The notes under the pieces were generated by a model, which worked only from the letters and a program-made list of their open reading frames with translations, was not told where the DNA came from and did not search any database. A DNA stretch of 64,000 nucleotides from JALHUB01 sp963719465 (GTDB lineage Bacteria; Chloroflexota; Dehalococcoidia; DSTF01; JALHUB01), in contig OY970386.1 of the NCBI GenBank assembly GCA_963719465.1, forward strand, positions 124,001 through 188,000, given 5' to 3'. Position 1 is the first letter of the stretch, and every line of letters begins with the position of its first letter. Shown here piece by piece: positions 1-7,436 of the stretch. Position numbers and translations under genes: made by a program.

Positions 1-1151
1 AGCGGCAACTGCTCCGGCTGGCCGAGTGAAGGCTGGTGCCCGATCGGGACGTAGTACGCCTCGCCGGCCGCGGGCGAGAAGGACATACCGACTAGCGGCG
101 CGCGCATCGGCAGGATGTCGTCGGTCTCCGTGTCGAAGGTGAATGAGCCGGCGGCGTGCAGCCGCCGGGCGAGCGCGCGCAGGTCGTCCTCGCTGAAAAC
201 GGTATGGTACTCGACCGGCCCTTCGGCCTCGGCGGCCGGCCTCACTTCAATCGGCCCCTCAACCGTCGACTCCGGCAGGCGGGCGACCAGGCTGCGGAAC
301 TCCAGCTCGCGGAAGATGTCCAGCACCTTCTGGCGGTCGAAGCGCTTGCGGTGCGCCGCCTCCAGGTCGAGCTTTATCGGCACGTCGGTCCGGATCGTCG
401 CCATCTCCTTGCTGTGGCGGGCCTGCGCCTCATGGGTGCGCAGCAGCTCGCGCAGCTTGTCCGGCTGCACCTCCTCGATGCGCTCGTAGACGGCTTCCAG
501 GCTGCCGAACTGCTGGATGAGGCGCACCGCCGTCTTCTCACCGACGCCCGGGACGCCGGGGATGTTGTCGGAGACGTCGCCCTTCAGGCCCTTGAAGTCG
601 GGCATCTGATGCGGCTCGAAGCCGTAGTGCTCGCGGACAGTCTGTTCGTCGTAGGTGACGGTATCGCGCTGATAGGGGCGGAACATGAAGAGGCGAACGC
701 AGGGCCGCACGAGCTGCACCATGTCGCTGTCCAGGCTGACGACGAAAGTGTCAACGTCCTGCTCTTCGGCCTGCAGCGCCAGGGTCCCGAGCACGTCGTC
801 GGCCTCGAAGCCGGGCACGCGGAAGATAGGGATGTTGAACGCCTCGATGACCTCGATGCAGCGGGCGATCTGGGCCGTCAGGTCTTCCGGCGCGGCGACC
901 CGCTGTGCCTTGTACGTCGCGTCGAGCTCGTGGCGAAAGGTCGGGCCGCGCGGGTCGAGGGCGACGGCAATATGCGTCGGGTTAAGCTGTTCGAGAACGC
1001 TGAGCAGCGTGTTGGCGAGACCGTAGGCGGCGGTGACGACTTCGCCTGTGCGGCGGATGATGAGAGGCTCCTTGAAGGCGTGGTAGGCGCGGTGAATGAT
1101 GCCGTGCCCGTCGAGGATCACGAGAAGGGACCTTCCTTCAGAAGCGGTCAT
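1..1151 (-). CDS. polA: DNA polymerase I, N-terminal part (partial, runs off window start)
   Basis: Reading the minus strand from an ATG at 1149-1151 gives a protein beginning MTASEGRSLLVILDGHGIIH, followed by RAYHAF, a segment ending in ALDPRGPTFRH and then AYKAQR. This is the 5'-3' exonuclease (FEN-like) domain of bacterial DNA polymerase I, with its early metal-binding Asp and the helical arch region. About 383 residues are inside the window, so the polymerase domain lies outside. The enzyme removes RNA primers and fills repair gaps. No Shine-Dalgarno sequence precedes the start; a TGCTATAAT extended -10 ends about seven bases upstream, so the mRNA is probably leaderless. The long plus-strand reading frame over this gene is only its antisense shadow. 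Confidence 0.9.
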   Translation of the reverse strand, partial: MTASEGRSLLVILDGHGIIHRAYHAFKEPLIIRRTGEVVTAAYGLANTLLSVLEQLNPTHIAVALDPRGPTFRHELDATYKAQRVAAPEDLTAQIARCIEVIEAFNIPIFRVPGFEADDVLGTLALQAEEQDVDTFVVSLDSDMVQLVRPCVRLFMFRPYQRDTVTYDEQTVREHYGFEPHQMPDFKGLKGDVSDNIPGVPGVGEKTAVRLIQQFGSLEAVYERIEEVQPDKLRELLRTHEAQARHSKEMATIRTDVPIKLDLEAAHRKRFDRQKVLDIFRELEFRSLVARLPESTVEGPIEVRPAAEAEGPVEYHTVFSEDDLRALARRLHAAGSFTFDTETDDILPMRAPLVGMSFSPAAGEAYYVPIGHQPSLGQPEQLP

Positions 1152-1158
1152 CGATGCG

Positions 1159-1167
1159 ATTATAGCA
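1159..1167 (-). promoter_or_regulatory. Extended -10 promoter of polA (leaderless)
   Basis: On the minus strand the sequence reads TGCTATAAT and then seven bases to the polA ATG. No good -35 is seen 17 bases upstream, which fits an extended -10 promoter. The expected transcription start falls on or next to the start codon. Confidence 0.55.
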
Positions 1168-1243
1168 CCGCTAATCGGCCCTGGCTCGAGGTGGCGCTGT
1201 CCACGAGAGTGATCCGTCGACGCGCGTTTGCGGCGTGGTGTCG

Positions 1244-1365
1244 GCTGCCGCTTCGGTCAACATCTGCGATTCTCTTCCCACCCAGCCCGCCCCAGCAACG
1301 TAACTTAGCAAGGGGACACCCCTTGAACCCTGCCAGCGGGGGCCGTGCCCCCTCTGGACTCCCCC
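1244..1365. repeat. Dispersed intergenic repeat, copy 1
   Basis: This segment starts GCTGCCGCTT, passes a C-rich CCCACCCA stretch and a GGGGACACCCC core, and ends CCCTCTGGACTCCC. The same order of blocks occurs at 4334-4446, with about 110-120 bases alignable by eye. Both copies are intergenic. It lies in the 269-base gap between polA and ltaE, where I see no gene. Confidence 0.55.
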
Positions 1366-1420
1366 AGTTCCGAGCACAGCGGATCGCAGGAACCTACCCG
1401 AGGAAGTCAGAGTACAGCCG

Positions 1421-2467
1421 CTAGCCGGCCGCCTGCCCGCCGATGCCGCGACGCAGCACGCGCTCCATGCGCTCCAGCGCCCGCTCAACGTCTTCGCGCG
1501 AGACGTCGCAATGCGTGATCATGCGCACCCGATCCGGACCGACCGGCAGCGCCAGGATGTCTTCCTCGGCAATCGCCGCCAGGAATGGAGGCGCGCCGCC
1601 TTCGACGGAAAAGATGACGATGTTGGTCTCGACGGTCGTCAGGTCGAGCGTGATACCGGGCAGCCCGGCGAGCCCTTCGCCGAGAAGTCTGGCGTTGGCG
1701 TGGTCTTCGGCCAGCCGGTCGATCATCGACTCCAGCGCGACGATTCCCGCCGCCGCCAGCACGCCGGCCTGCCGCATCCCGCCGCCGACCAGCTTCCGCG
1801 ACTGCCGGGCGAGAGCGATGAACTCGGCGCTGCCGCAGAGAATCGAGCCGACGGGGCAGGCCAGCCCTTTCGAGAGGCAGAACATGACGGAATCGACGTC
1901 CTCAGCCAGCGAGGCCGCCGGCACGCCCAGCGCCACCGCCGCGTTGAAGATGCGCGCGCCGTCGAGGTGCAGAGCAGCGCCGCGGCCGTGGGCGATGGAC
2001 GCTACCTTCGAGGTGTAGGCCGCGCTCAGCGTGACGCCGCCGCAGCGCATGTGGGTGTTCTCCAGGCAGACCAGGTCAATCGGCTTGCTCTCGTCCTGCC
2101 AGAGCGCCGCCTCCAGCGCGGACGGCTCCATGAGGCCGTGGACGTCGTTGGGGAGCGTGCGGATATCGACGCCGGCGAGTCGGCGCACGCCTTCGCTCTC
2201 GTAGTAGTGGATGTGCGCCTCGCTGCCGGCGAGCAGGTGGTCATCCGCCTCGCAATGCGTGAGGACAGCGACCAGATTCGCCATCGTGCCGCTCGCGACG
2301 AAAAGGGCGTCCTCCTTGCCGACCACGTCGGCGGCCATGCGCTGCAGGCGGTTTACCGTCGGGTCCTCCCGGTAAACGTCGTCGCCGAGATCGGCGCGGC
2401 CCATGGCTGCCCGCATCGCGGGCGTTGGCAGGGTGACGGTGTCACTGCGAAAGTCGATTGTCTTCAT
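1421..2467 (-). CDS. ltaE: Low-specificity L-threonine aldolase
   Basis: The 348-residue protein starts MKTIDFRSDTVTLPTPAMR, the typical opening of beta-eliminating threonine aldolases. These PLP enzymes of fold type I split L-threonine or L-allo-threonine into glycine and acetaldehyde. The segment HLDGARIFNAA carries the Asp-Gly-Ala-Arg PLP-binding motif and SVMFCLSKGLACPVGS carries the Schiff-base lysine. The length is normal for the family. A good ribosome site (GAGGTGAGCGAAC then ATG) supports the start. It lies on the same strand as polA, with a 269-base gap between them, and downstream of a tRNA-Glu gene; there is no pathway partner nearby. Confidence 0.93.
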   Translation of the reverse strand: MKTIDFRSDTVTLPTPAMRAAMGRADLGDDVYREDPTVNRLQRMAADVVGKEDALFVASGTMANLVAVLTHCEADDHLLAGSEAHIHYYESEGVRRLAGVDIRTLPNDVHGLMEPSALEAALWQDESKPIDLVCLENTHMRCGGVTLSAAYTSKVASIAHGRGAALHLDGARIFNAAVALGVPAASLAEDVDSVMFCLSKGLACPVGSILCGSAEFIALARQSRKLVGGGMRQAGVLAAAGIVALESMIDRLAEDHANARLLGEGLAGLPGITLDLTTVETNIVIFSVEGGAPPFLAAIAEEDILALPVGPDRVRMITHCDVSREDVERALERMERVLRRGIGGQAAG

Positions 2468-2555
2468 GTTCGCTCACCTCATGTATCGGAGGCCGGAAGT
2501 GGAGGGCGAAGAAGGCAGGCGGCATCGGGGCCGTTCCTGCCTTCCTGTGCATCTC

Positions 2556-2632
2556 TGGTAGCGCATGCGGGATTCGAACCCGCGATCTCCGCCTTGAGAG
2601 GGCGGTGTCCTGGGCCGCTAGACGAATGCGCC
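2556..2632 (-). tRNA. tRNA-Glu (anticodon CTC)
   Basis: The minus strand folds as a full cloverleaf. The acceptor stem is GGCGCAT paired with ATGCGCT (one G-U pair), the anticodon stem is CCGCC/GGCGG with loop CTCTCAA, and the T arm is GCGGG-TTCGAAT-CCCGC. The discriminator is A and CCA is encoded. The anticodon CTC gives glutamate. A second glutamate tRNA with anticodon TTC lies at 9917. Confidence 0.95.
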
Positions 2633-2639
2633 ACATCTG

Positions 2640-2668
2640 ATTATGCCCGAAACGGTCTGGGCCGACAA
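2640..2668 (-). promoter_or_regulatory. Promoter of tRNA-Glu(CTC)
   Basis: On the minus strand TTGTCG is followed by 17 bases and CATAAT, ending eight bases before the mature 5' end of the tRNA. Confidence 0.6.
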
Positions 2669-2773
2669 GTTGCCCCGACCGGTTGAAGGTCATGCCTCGG
2701 CCGCCTCATTCCGGCAAGGAAGTATACTCAGGTTGTAATCACTTTCGCAATTGCTCGACAGGAGGGGATCCGA

Positions 2774-3157
2774 ATGTCAGACGCAAAATCGAACAAGCAG
2801 GCGGTGCTGGAGTTCTACGGCCTGGCCTTGAACGAGGGCAAGCCGGAGGAGGCTGCCCGAAAGCACCTCGGCGATAGGTACGTCCAGCACAATCCGAACG
2901 CGGGCGACGGCGCCGAGGCGTTTATCGCGTTCGTCACGGGCTTCAGGTCGCAATTCCCCGCGCTGCGATTTGAGTTCAAACGGGCGGTCGCTGAGGACGA
3001 CCTGGTGGCGGTCCATAGCCATCTGAAGGTTTCCGCCGAGGACCGCGGAACGGCTGTGATGGACTTCTTCCGTCTGGAGAACGGCAAGATCGTCGAGCAT
3101 TGGGATGTGCTGCAGCCCGTGCCAGGCGAAGCGGTGAACGCGAACACGATGTTCTGA
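2774..3157 (+). CDS. SnoaL-like / NTF2-like fold protein
   Basis: The 127-residue protein begins MSDAKSNKQAVLEFYGLALN and contains YVQHNP and the C-terminal segment FFRLENGKIVEHWDVLQPVP. This is the pattern of stand-alone SnoaL-like proteins of the nuclear transport factor 2 superfamily, a small cone-shaped alpha+beta barrel. Relatives include polyketide cyclases and many uncharacterised small-molecule enzymes, so the substrate cannot be named. The ribosome site AGGAGGGG lies eight to ten bases before the ATG, and a TATACT -10-like hexamer lies further upstream. The SDR enzyme that follows 64 bases downstream on the same strand may be co-transcribed. Confidence 0.85.
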   Translation: MSDAKSNKQAVLEFYGLALNEGKPEEAARKHLGDRYVQHNPNAGDGAEAFIAFVTGFRSQFPALRFEFKRAVAEDDLVAVHSHLKVSAEDRGTAVMDFFRLENGKIVEHWDVLQPVPGEAVNANTMF

Positions 3158-3221
3158 GGAGGGCTGGCAGAGCATGTGGGTCTAGTACCATGTGCAGAAA
3201 TAGCGTAAGGAGGCAATAATC

Positions 3222-4049
3222 ATGACTGAAGTCAACGTCGTCATTGGACCCGGATCGATTGGTCAGGCAATCGCTCGGCGTGTCAGCGCAGGAAAGCATA
3301 TCTTGTTGGCCGACCTTCACTCGGAGAACGCCGAAGCGGCGGCCGACGTAATGAGCAACGCAGGCTTTGATGTGAGCACGGCAACCGTTGATATTTCCTC
3401 ACGCAAGTCAATTCACGCGCTCGTCGAGACTGCGACGAAGCTTGGTGACGTTACTGGCCTGATCCACGCGGCGGGTGTCTCACCCAGCCAAGCGTCACCG
3501 GAGACCATTCTCGCCGTAGATCTGTATGGCACCGCTGTTGTACTCGAGGAATTCGGAAATATCATTGCGCGCGGCGGGACCGGGGTCGTGATCTCATCCC
3601 AATCCGGGCATCGCCTGGGTGCATTGACTGCTGAGGAAGATGCCGCTTTGGCAACGACACCAGCCGATGAGCTGTTGGCGCTGCCCATACTTCAGCTCGA
3701 CCAAGTGACGGACTCACTCCATGCGTATCAACTGGCCAAGCGGGGGAACGTATTAAGGGTGATGGCCGAAGCTGTACGGTGGGCCAAGCGAGGCGCAAGG
3801 GTCAACGCTATCAGTCCAGGCATTATTATGACCCCGCTGGCAAAAGACGAATTAACAGGCCCTCGCGGTGAGGGATATCGACGCATGATTGAGTTGAGCC
3901 CGGCGGGACGGGCTGGGACTCCGGATGAGGTTGGAACCGTAGGTGCGCTCCTAATGGGCCCAGACGGTGCATTCATCACCGGCAGCGACTTCCTTATGGA
4001 CGGCGGCGTGACCGCCTCATTCTTTTACGGTGAACTCGCTCCAGAGTGA
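3222..4049 (+). CDS. Short-chain dehydrogenase/reductase (SDR) family protein
   Basis: The 275-residue protein has the SDR Rossmann order. The nucleotide loop is GPGSIGQAIARR, a variant of the usual TGxxxGxG. VDIS follows, then HAAG in place of NNAG, a catalytic Ser in VVISSQSGH, Tyr-x-x-x-Lys as YQLAKRGN, and a C-terminal TGSDFLMDGG. It should therefore use NAD(P)H to oxidise or reduce a small alcohol or ketone, substrate unknown. An insert around residues 130-160 is longer than in minimal SDRs. A strong ribosome site, AAGGAGG, precedes the ATG and an intrinsic terminator follows. Its base composition looks less GC-rich than its neighbours, a possible sign of transfer. Confidence 0.88.
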   Translation: MTEVNVVIGPGSIGQAIARRVSAGKHILLADLHSENAEAAADVMSNAGFDVSTATVDISSRKSIHALVETATKLGDVTGLIHAAGVSPSQASPETILAVDLYGTAVVLEEFGNIIARGGTGVVISSQSGHRLGALTAEEDAALATTPADELLALPILQLDQVTDSLHAYQLAKRGNVLRVMAEAVRWAKRGARVNAISPGIIMTPLAKDELTGPRGEGYRRMIELSPAGRAGTPDEVGTVGALLMGPDGAFITGSDFLMDGGVTASFFYGELAPE

Positions 4050-4065
4050 GCGACCTCAACTATAC

Positions 4066-4085
4066 AGGCCAGGCGGCCTTTTTTG
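4066..4085 (+). terminator. Rho-independent terminator after the SDR gene
   Basis: AGGCC and GGCCT form a short GC stem around the loop AGGC, followed directly by a run of T residues. It begins 17 bases after the SDR stop codon. Confidence 0.75.
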
Positions 4086-4108
4086 TTTAGTGTTTTCTGC
4101 TCAGATGT

Positions 4109-4156
4109 AGCACTCCGCCAGATGAAATAGGGACATGGGTCTCATTTCAAAGTGCT
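4109..4156. other. Long nested hairpin beside tRNA-Gln
   Basis: TGAAAT plus GGGAC (4123-4134, one bulged A) pairs with GTCTC plus ATTTCA (4139-4149) around an ATGG loop, giving an 11-base-pair stem with one G-T pair. An outer pair, AGCACT/AGTGCT (4109-4114 and 4151-4156), encloses it. It sits just 3' of tRNA-Gln on the minus strand. It could be a transcript-end structure or a mobile-element remnant. Confidence 0.45.
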
Positions 4157-4161
4157 GAAGC

Positions 4162-4235
4162 TGGCTGGGGAGGGAGGATTCGAACCCCCGCATACGGATC
4201 CAGAGTCCGCTGTCCTACCACTAGACGACTCCCCA
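4162..4235 (-). tRNA. tRNA-Gln (anticodon CTG)
   Basis: The minus strand folds with acceptor TGGGGAG/CTCCCCA, D arm GTCTAGTGGTAGGAC, anticodon stem GCGGA/TCCGT with loop CTCTGGA, T loop TTCGAAT, discriminator G and an encoded CCA. The U1-A72 end is typical of glutamine tRNAs. Confidence 0.94.
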
Positions 4236-4246
4236 GCGGCTATGCC

Positions 4247-4275
4247 AGTTTAGCATGGAGGCCAACGTCCGTAAA
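4247..4275 (-). promoter_or_regulatory. Promoter of tRNA-Gln
   Basis: On the minus strand TTTACG, 17 bases and TAAACT (preceded by TGC) end 11 bases before the tRNA. The same -35 hexamer precedes tRNA-Glu(TTC). Confidence 0.6.
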
Positions 4276-4333
4276 TCGAAACCTCTCGCCTCGCCCATCG
4301 GCTATTGAGATGCCCGAACATCCAGCGGCGTTC

Positions 4334-4446
4334 GCTGCCGCTTGTCGCAACATTGACGTCCATCTTCCTACCCACCCACCCGCATGACGTTCTTTCTCTG
4401 GGGGACACCCCCAGACCCCCGGCAGAGAAGGCCCTCTGCACTCCCT
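4334..4446. repeat. Dispersed intergenic repeat, copy 2
   Basis: Block order matches 1244-1365: GCTGCCGCTT, then CCCACCCA, then GGGGGACACCCCC, then CCCTCTG-ACTCCC. It fills most of the gene-free 245 bases between tRNA-Gln and gltX. Confidence 0.55.
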
Positions 4447-4482
4447 TCTTTGAGGTGGAGCGAGGCGTCGGGGTTATCTAGC

Positions 4483-5974
4483 TCAGCAGAGGCGAGAAAG
4501 GGCGTCGTGGAGGCGGGAGAGCGAGCGGTCGCGGCCAAGCACCTCCATTGTCTCGAACAGCGGCGGCGTGGCCGTCTGGCCGGTGACGCCGACGCGAACG
4601 AGCATGAACAGGTCGCCCGCTTTCAGGCCCAGCTCCTCGGCGAGGCGGCGCAGCGTCGCCTCCAGCGGCTCGTGCCGCCAGTCGCTTACGGCTTCGACGC
4701 GCTCTATCGCCTTCGACAGCGCCGACGCCGCTTCCTCCGGCCTGCCCGCGAAGCGCCCAGACGGGCGCCCGTCCGGGCGCTTTCCGAGTAGCGTCTCCAC
4801 CTCGTAGTCTAGTGGCCCTTCGACGAAGAAGAACGCCGTCAGCTCAAGCGCCTCGTCGAGGCGCTTGATCCGCTCCTGCACCAGCGGAACGATCCTTGCC
4901 ACGTACGACCGGTCGACGGGCCGCGGCACGGTGGGCGGCAGGTCCTCCTCCAGCCGCTCGCCCAGCAGCTCCGCCAGCCGCTCAACGGGAAGCTGGCGGA
5001 TGTAGACGCCGTTCATCCACGTCAGTTTTTCGACGTCGAAGATCGCCGGGTTCTTGACGATGCGTTCCAGGCTGAAGTTCCGGATGAACTCGTCCCTCGA
5101 GATGATCTCCGTGCTGGTCATCCAGCGACCAGCCAAGAAGGCCGAGGAAGTTGAACATCGTCTCCGGCAGGTAGCCCTGGTCGCCTGTACTCCAGCAGCG
5201 ACACGGCGCCGTGCCGCTTGCTCAGCTTCGAGCGGTCGGGCCCGAGGATCATGGGCAGGTGGGCGAAGACCGGCGGCGAGTAGCCGAGCGCGGCGTACAG
5301 CAGCAGGTGGCGCGGTGTGCTGGGCAGCCACTCGTCGGCGCGGAGGACGTGCGTTATCTCCATCAGGTGGTCGTCGACGACGTTCGCCAGGTGATAAGTG
5401 GGAAGCCGTCCGACTTGAGCAGCACGAAGTCGTCCAGCGTCTCGTTCTCGAAGGCGACGCGGCCGCGAACGACGTCGTCGAACTCCGTGCGGCCGGAGAG
5501 CGGCGTCTTGAAGCGAACGACCGGCGTGATCCCTTTCGACTCCTCCTGCCGGCATTCCGCCTCGCTCAGAAAGCGGCAGCGACGGTCGTAGCGCGGCGGC
5601 TCCTTGCGACGCATCTGCTCGGCGCGCACCTGCCCCAGGCGCTCCGGCGAGCAGTAGCAGCGGTAGGCGGCGTCCTTGGCGATGAGCTCGTCGGCGGCGC
5701 GGCGATAGCGCTCCAGCCGCTCCGACTGGAAATAGGGTCCGTGCGGCCCGCCGACCTCCGGCCCTTCGTCCCAGTCGAGGCCGAGCCAGCGCAGACTGGC
5801 GAGAATGGCGTCGAGGGCATCGGACACGAGGCGCGTCTGGTCCGTGTCCTCGATGCGCAGGATGAACCTGCCGCCCTCATGACGGGCGAAGAGCCAGTTG
5901 AAGAGGGCGGTGCGTATGTTGCCGACGTGCGGTATGCCCGTCGGGCTGGGCGCGAAGCGGACGCGAACGGTCAT
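4483..5974 (-). CDS. gltX: Glutamyl-tRNA synthetase, reading frame broken at three places
   Basis: Read across three frames, the segment encodes a full-length class I glutamyl-tRNA synthetase of about 495 residues. The start is MTVRVRFAPSPTGIPHVGN with the HIGH-type motif HVGN. The second frame carries the conserved ANVVDDHLMEITHVLR and the KMSKS-type SKLSKRHG. The third carries the anticodon-binding C-terminus from TEIISRDEF to DALSRLC. The frame changes near 5402 (one base missing in GGCTTCCC), near 5187 (one extra base in TACAGGCGACC) and near 5124 (one extra base in GATGACCAGC). The gene is normally essential and every functional motif survives, so sequence error is more likely than a true pseudogene; a decayed second copy cannot be excluded. 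Confidence 0.85.
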
Positions 5975-6040
5975 TAACGCAAATCCCAGGGCAGCGGCAG
6001 ATTCCGACCGCCCGGCCTCGTTTCCATGATAGCAGGGACG

Positions 6041-6412
6041 CTACTTGAGATAGGCGCCGGGAATGCCCACCCAGCCAAGCGCGGTCATGATCGCCATGTC
6101 GGCCAGCGAGACGGCGGTCAGTACGCCGGAAAGGGCTATCGGCCGCTCCTGACCGTATCCGCGCAAACCCAGACGTACAAAGTCGGCGATCTGGCCTCGC
6201 AGCCCGCCAAAGCCCAGGCTGACGAACATCGTGATCATGGCGGCGACGGTCAGCAGCGCAAACGACAGTGTGAATCCGGCGACCAGGCGGTCCCATCTTC
6301 CGGGAGCGCCGCCCTCGGCCATGAGCGAGCGGCTCGTGTAGTAGTTGAGCAGGCCGGGCACGATGACGAACGCGACTATGATGATTAGAGCGAGAAGCAG
6401 GTCCATGGCCAC
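6041..6412 (-). CDS. Small multi-spanning membrane protein of unknown function
   Basis: The 123-residue protein has about three hydrophobic stretches, near residues 1-20, 44-70 and 92-115. A polar linker between the first two contains YYTSRSLMAEGGAPGRWDR. I do not recognise the family with confidence; the opening VPGLLNYYTSR segment recalls DUF6338-type membrane proteins. It is transcribed in the same direction as gltX and the NmrA-like gene, with 66 and 79 bases of spacing. No enzyme motif is visible. Confidence 0.6.
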   Translation of the reverse strand: MAMDLLLALIIIVAFVIVPGLLNYYTSRSLMAEGGAPGRWDRLVAGFTLSFALLTVAAMITMFVSLGFGGLRGQIADFVRLGLRGYGQERPIALSGVLTAVSLADMAIMTALGWVGIPGAYLK

Positions 6413-6491
6413 CTCCCTGTGACGCGAGAACGGATCGACGGACGGCTGCCCGCATTCTAGTGGAAAGCCTCGCCACCCTCAAGCGGGGCAT

Positions 6492-7406
6492 TCAGCGATA
6501 GTGACGCGCAAGCTCCGATGCGTAGCGACTTCCAACTGTTGCGGCGTTTTCGTCCAGCCAGTCGCTGAGACGGGTCCGGCCCGTTGGTGGCGCCTTGGAT
6601 ACGAGCAGGCCCGCCATCAGACCGGCGACCTCCTGCTGCGTCAGAACAACGTCGCCGACGACGCGACCGACGCCGCGCGACAGCAGCAAGGCCGGCCCGG
6701 GCGGAAGGTGGATTATGCGCGACCAGCTCCCGATCTTGTCCCTGATGAGCCGCACCATGGAGTCGAAGCTGAAGGTTTCGGGCCCCACGGCGTCGAACAC
6801 CTCGTTGTCATCGCGTTGCGCCGCGGCCACCGCCATGTCCGCCATGTCCTCGACGTAGACCGGCTGCAATCGATATTCGCCGTTGCCGAGCACGACGAAG
6901 ACCGGGAACCGACGCAGCAGCCAGGCGATGTTGTTTATCAGGATGTCTTCCCTGCCGAAGATCACCGTCGGCCGGATAATGGCGTAAGAGAGCTTCGATT
7001 CCGCTATCACCCGCTCCAGCTCGCCCTTGCCGCGGAAGTACGGCAGCGGCGACTCCCCATCCGCGTTCGTGATACTGACATGCACAAGCCTGCGGACGCC
7101 GGCCTCTTCCGCGGCGCGGATCAACGTCTTCGTATTCGACACGGCCTCCTCAAAGGTTCTGCCGCCGTGAGAAAAGCGCACCCAGTAGGTGTTGAAGAGA
7201 GTGGTCGCGCCGCGCACGCTCTCGACGAGCGCCGGCAGGTCGTCGAAATTGAAGGGAACCGCTTCGACGCGCCCGCCAAACGGATTGGGACGGTCCGGAT
7301 GGCCCGTTAGCGTCCGAACGCGCTTCCCCTGCGAAAGCAGCCGCTCGGTGATATAGCTTCCGCTGTACCCGAAAGCGCCGGTTACGACGTTCAGCTCCGG
7401 TTCCAT
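6492..7406 (-). CDS. NmrA-like / atypical SDR NAD(P)-binding protein
   Basis: The 304-residue protein begins with a Rossmann loop, NVVTGAFGYSGSYITERLL, matching the TGxxGxxG pattern of atypical (extended) SDRs. It then has VSITNAD, a region ending in SYAIIRPTVIFG, and VYVEDMADM. This resembles the NDUFA9-like and NmrA-like group, whose members often bind NAD(P) and act as chaperones, regulators or reductases instead of classical dehydrogenases. No Tyr-x-x-x-Lys pair is placed as in catalytic SDRs, so catalysis is doubtful. rluD ends 30 bases upstream on the same strand, so they may share an operon. Confidence 0.82.
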   Translation of the reverse strand: MEPELNVVTGAFGYSGSYITERLLSQGKRVRTLTGHPDRPNPFGGRVEAVPFNFDDLPALVESVRGATTLFNTYWVRFSHGGRTFEEAVSNTKTLIRAAEEAGVRRLVHVSITNADGESPLPYFRGKGELERVIAESKLSYAIIRPTVIFGREDILINNIAWLLRRFPVFVVLGNGEYRLQPVYVEDMADMAVAAAQRDDNEVFDAVGPETFSFDSMVRLIRDKIGSWSRIIHLPPGPALLLSRGVGRVVGDVVLTQQEVAGLMAGLLVSKAPPTGRTRLSDWLDENAATVGSRYASELARHYR

Positions 7407-7436
7407 CCGATTCGCGCCCTCCTCCGCTCAGATGGC

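Noticed and set aside
156..1424. A 422-residue plus-strand frame at the window start
   Set aside because: The minus strand encodes the N-terminus of DNA polymerase I with clear motifs.
5379..5385. GACGTTC word inside gltX as another of the shared frame-break sites
   Set aside because: The protein here reads ANVVDDHLMEI with the base present, which matches the family, so the word is natural. It shows that GACGTTC alone does not prove an error.
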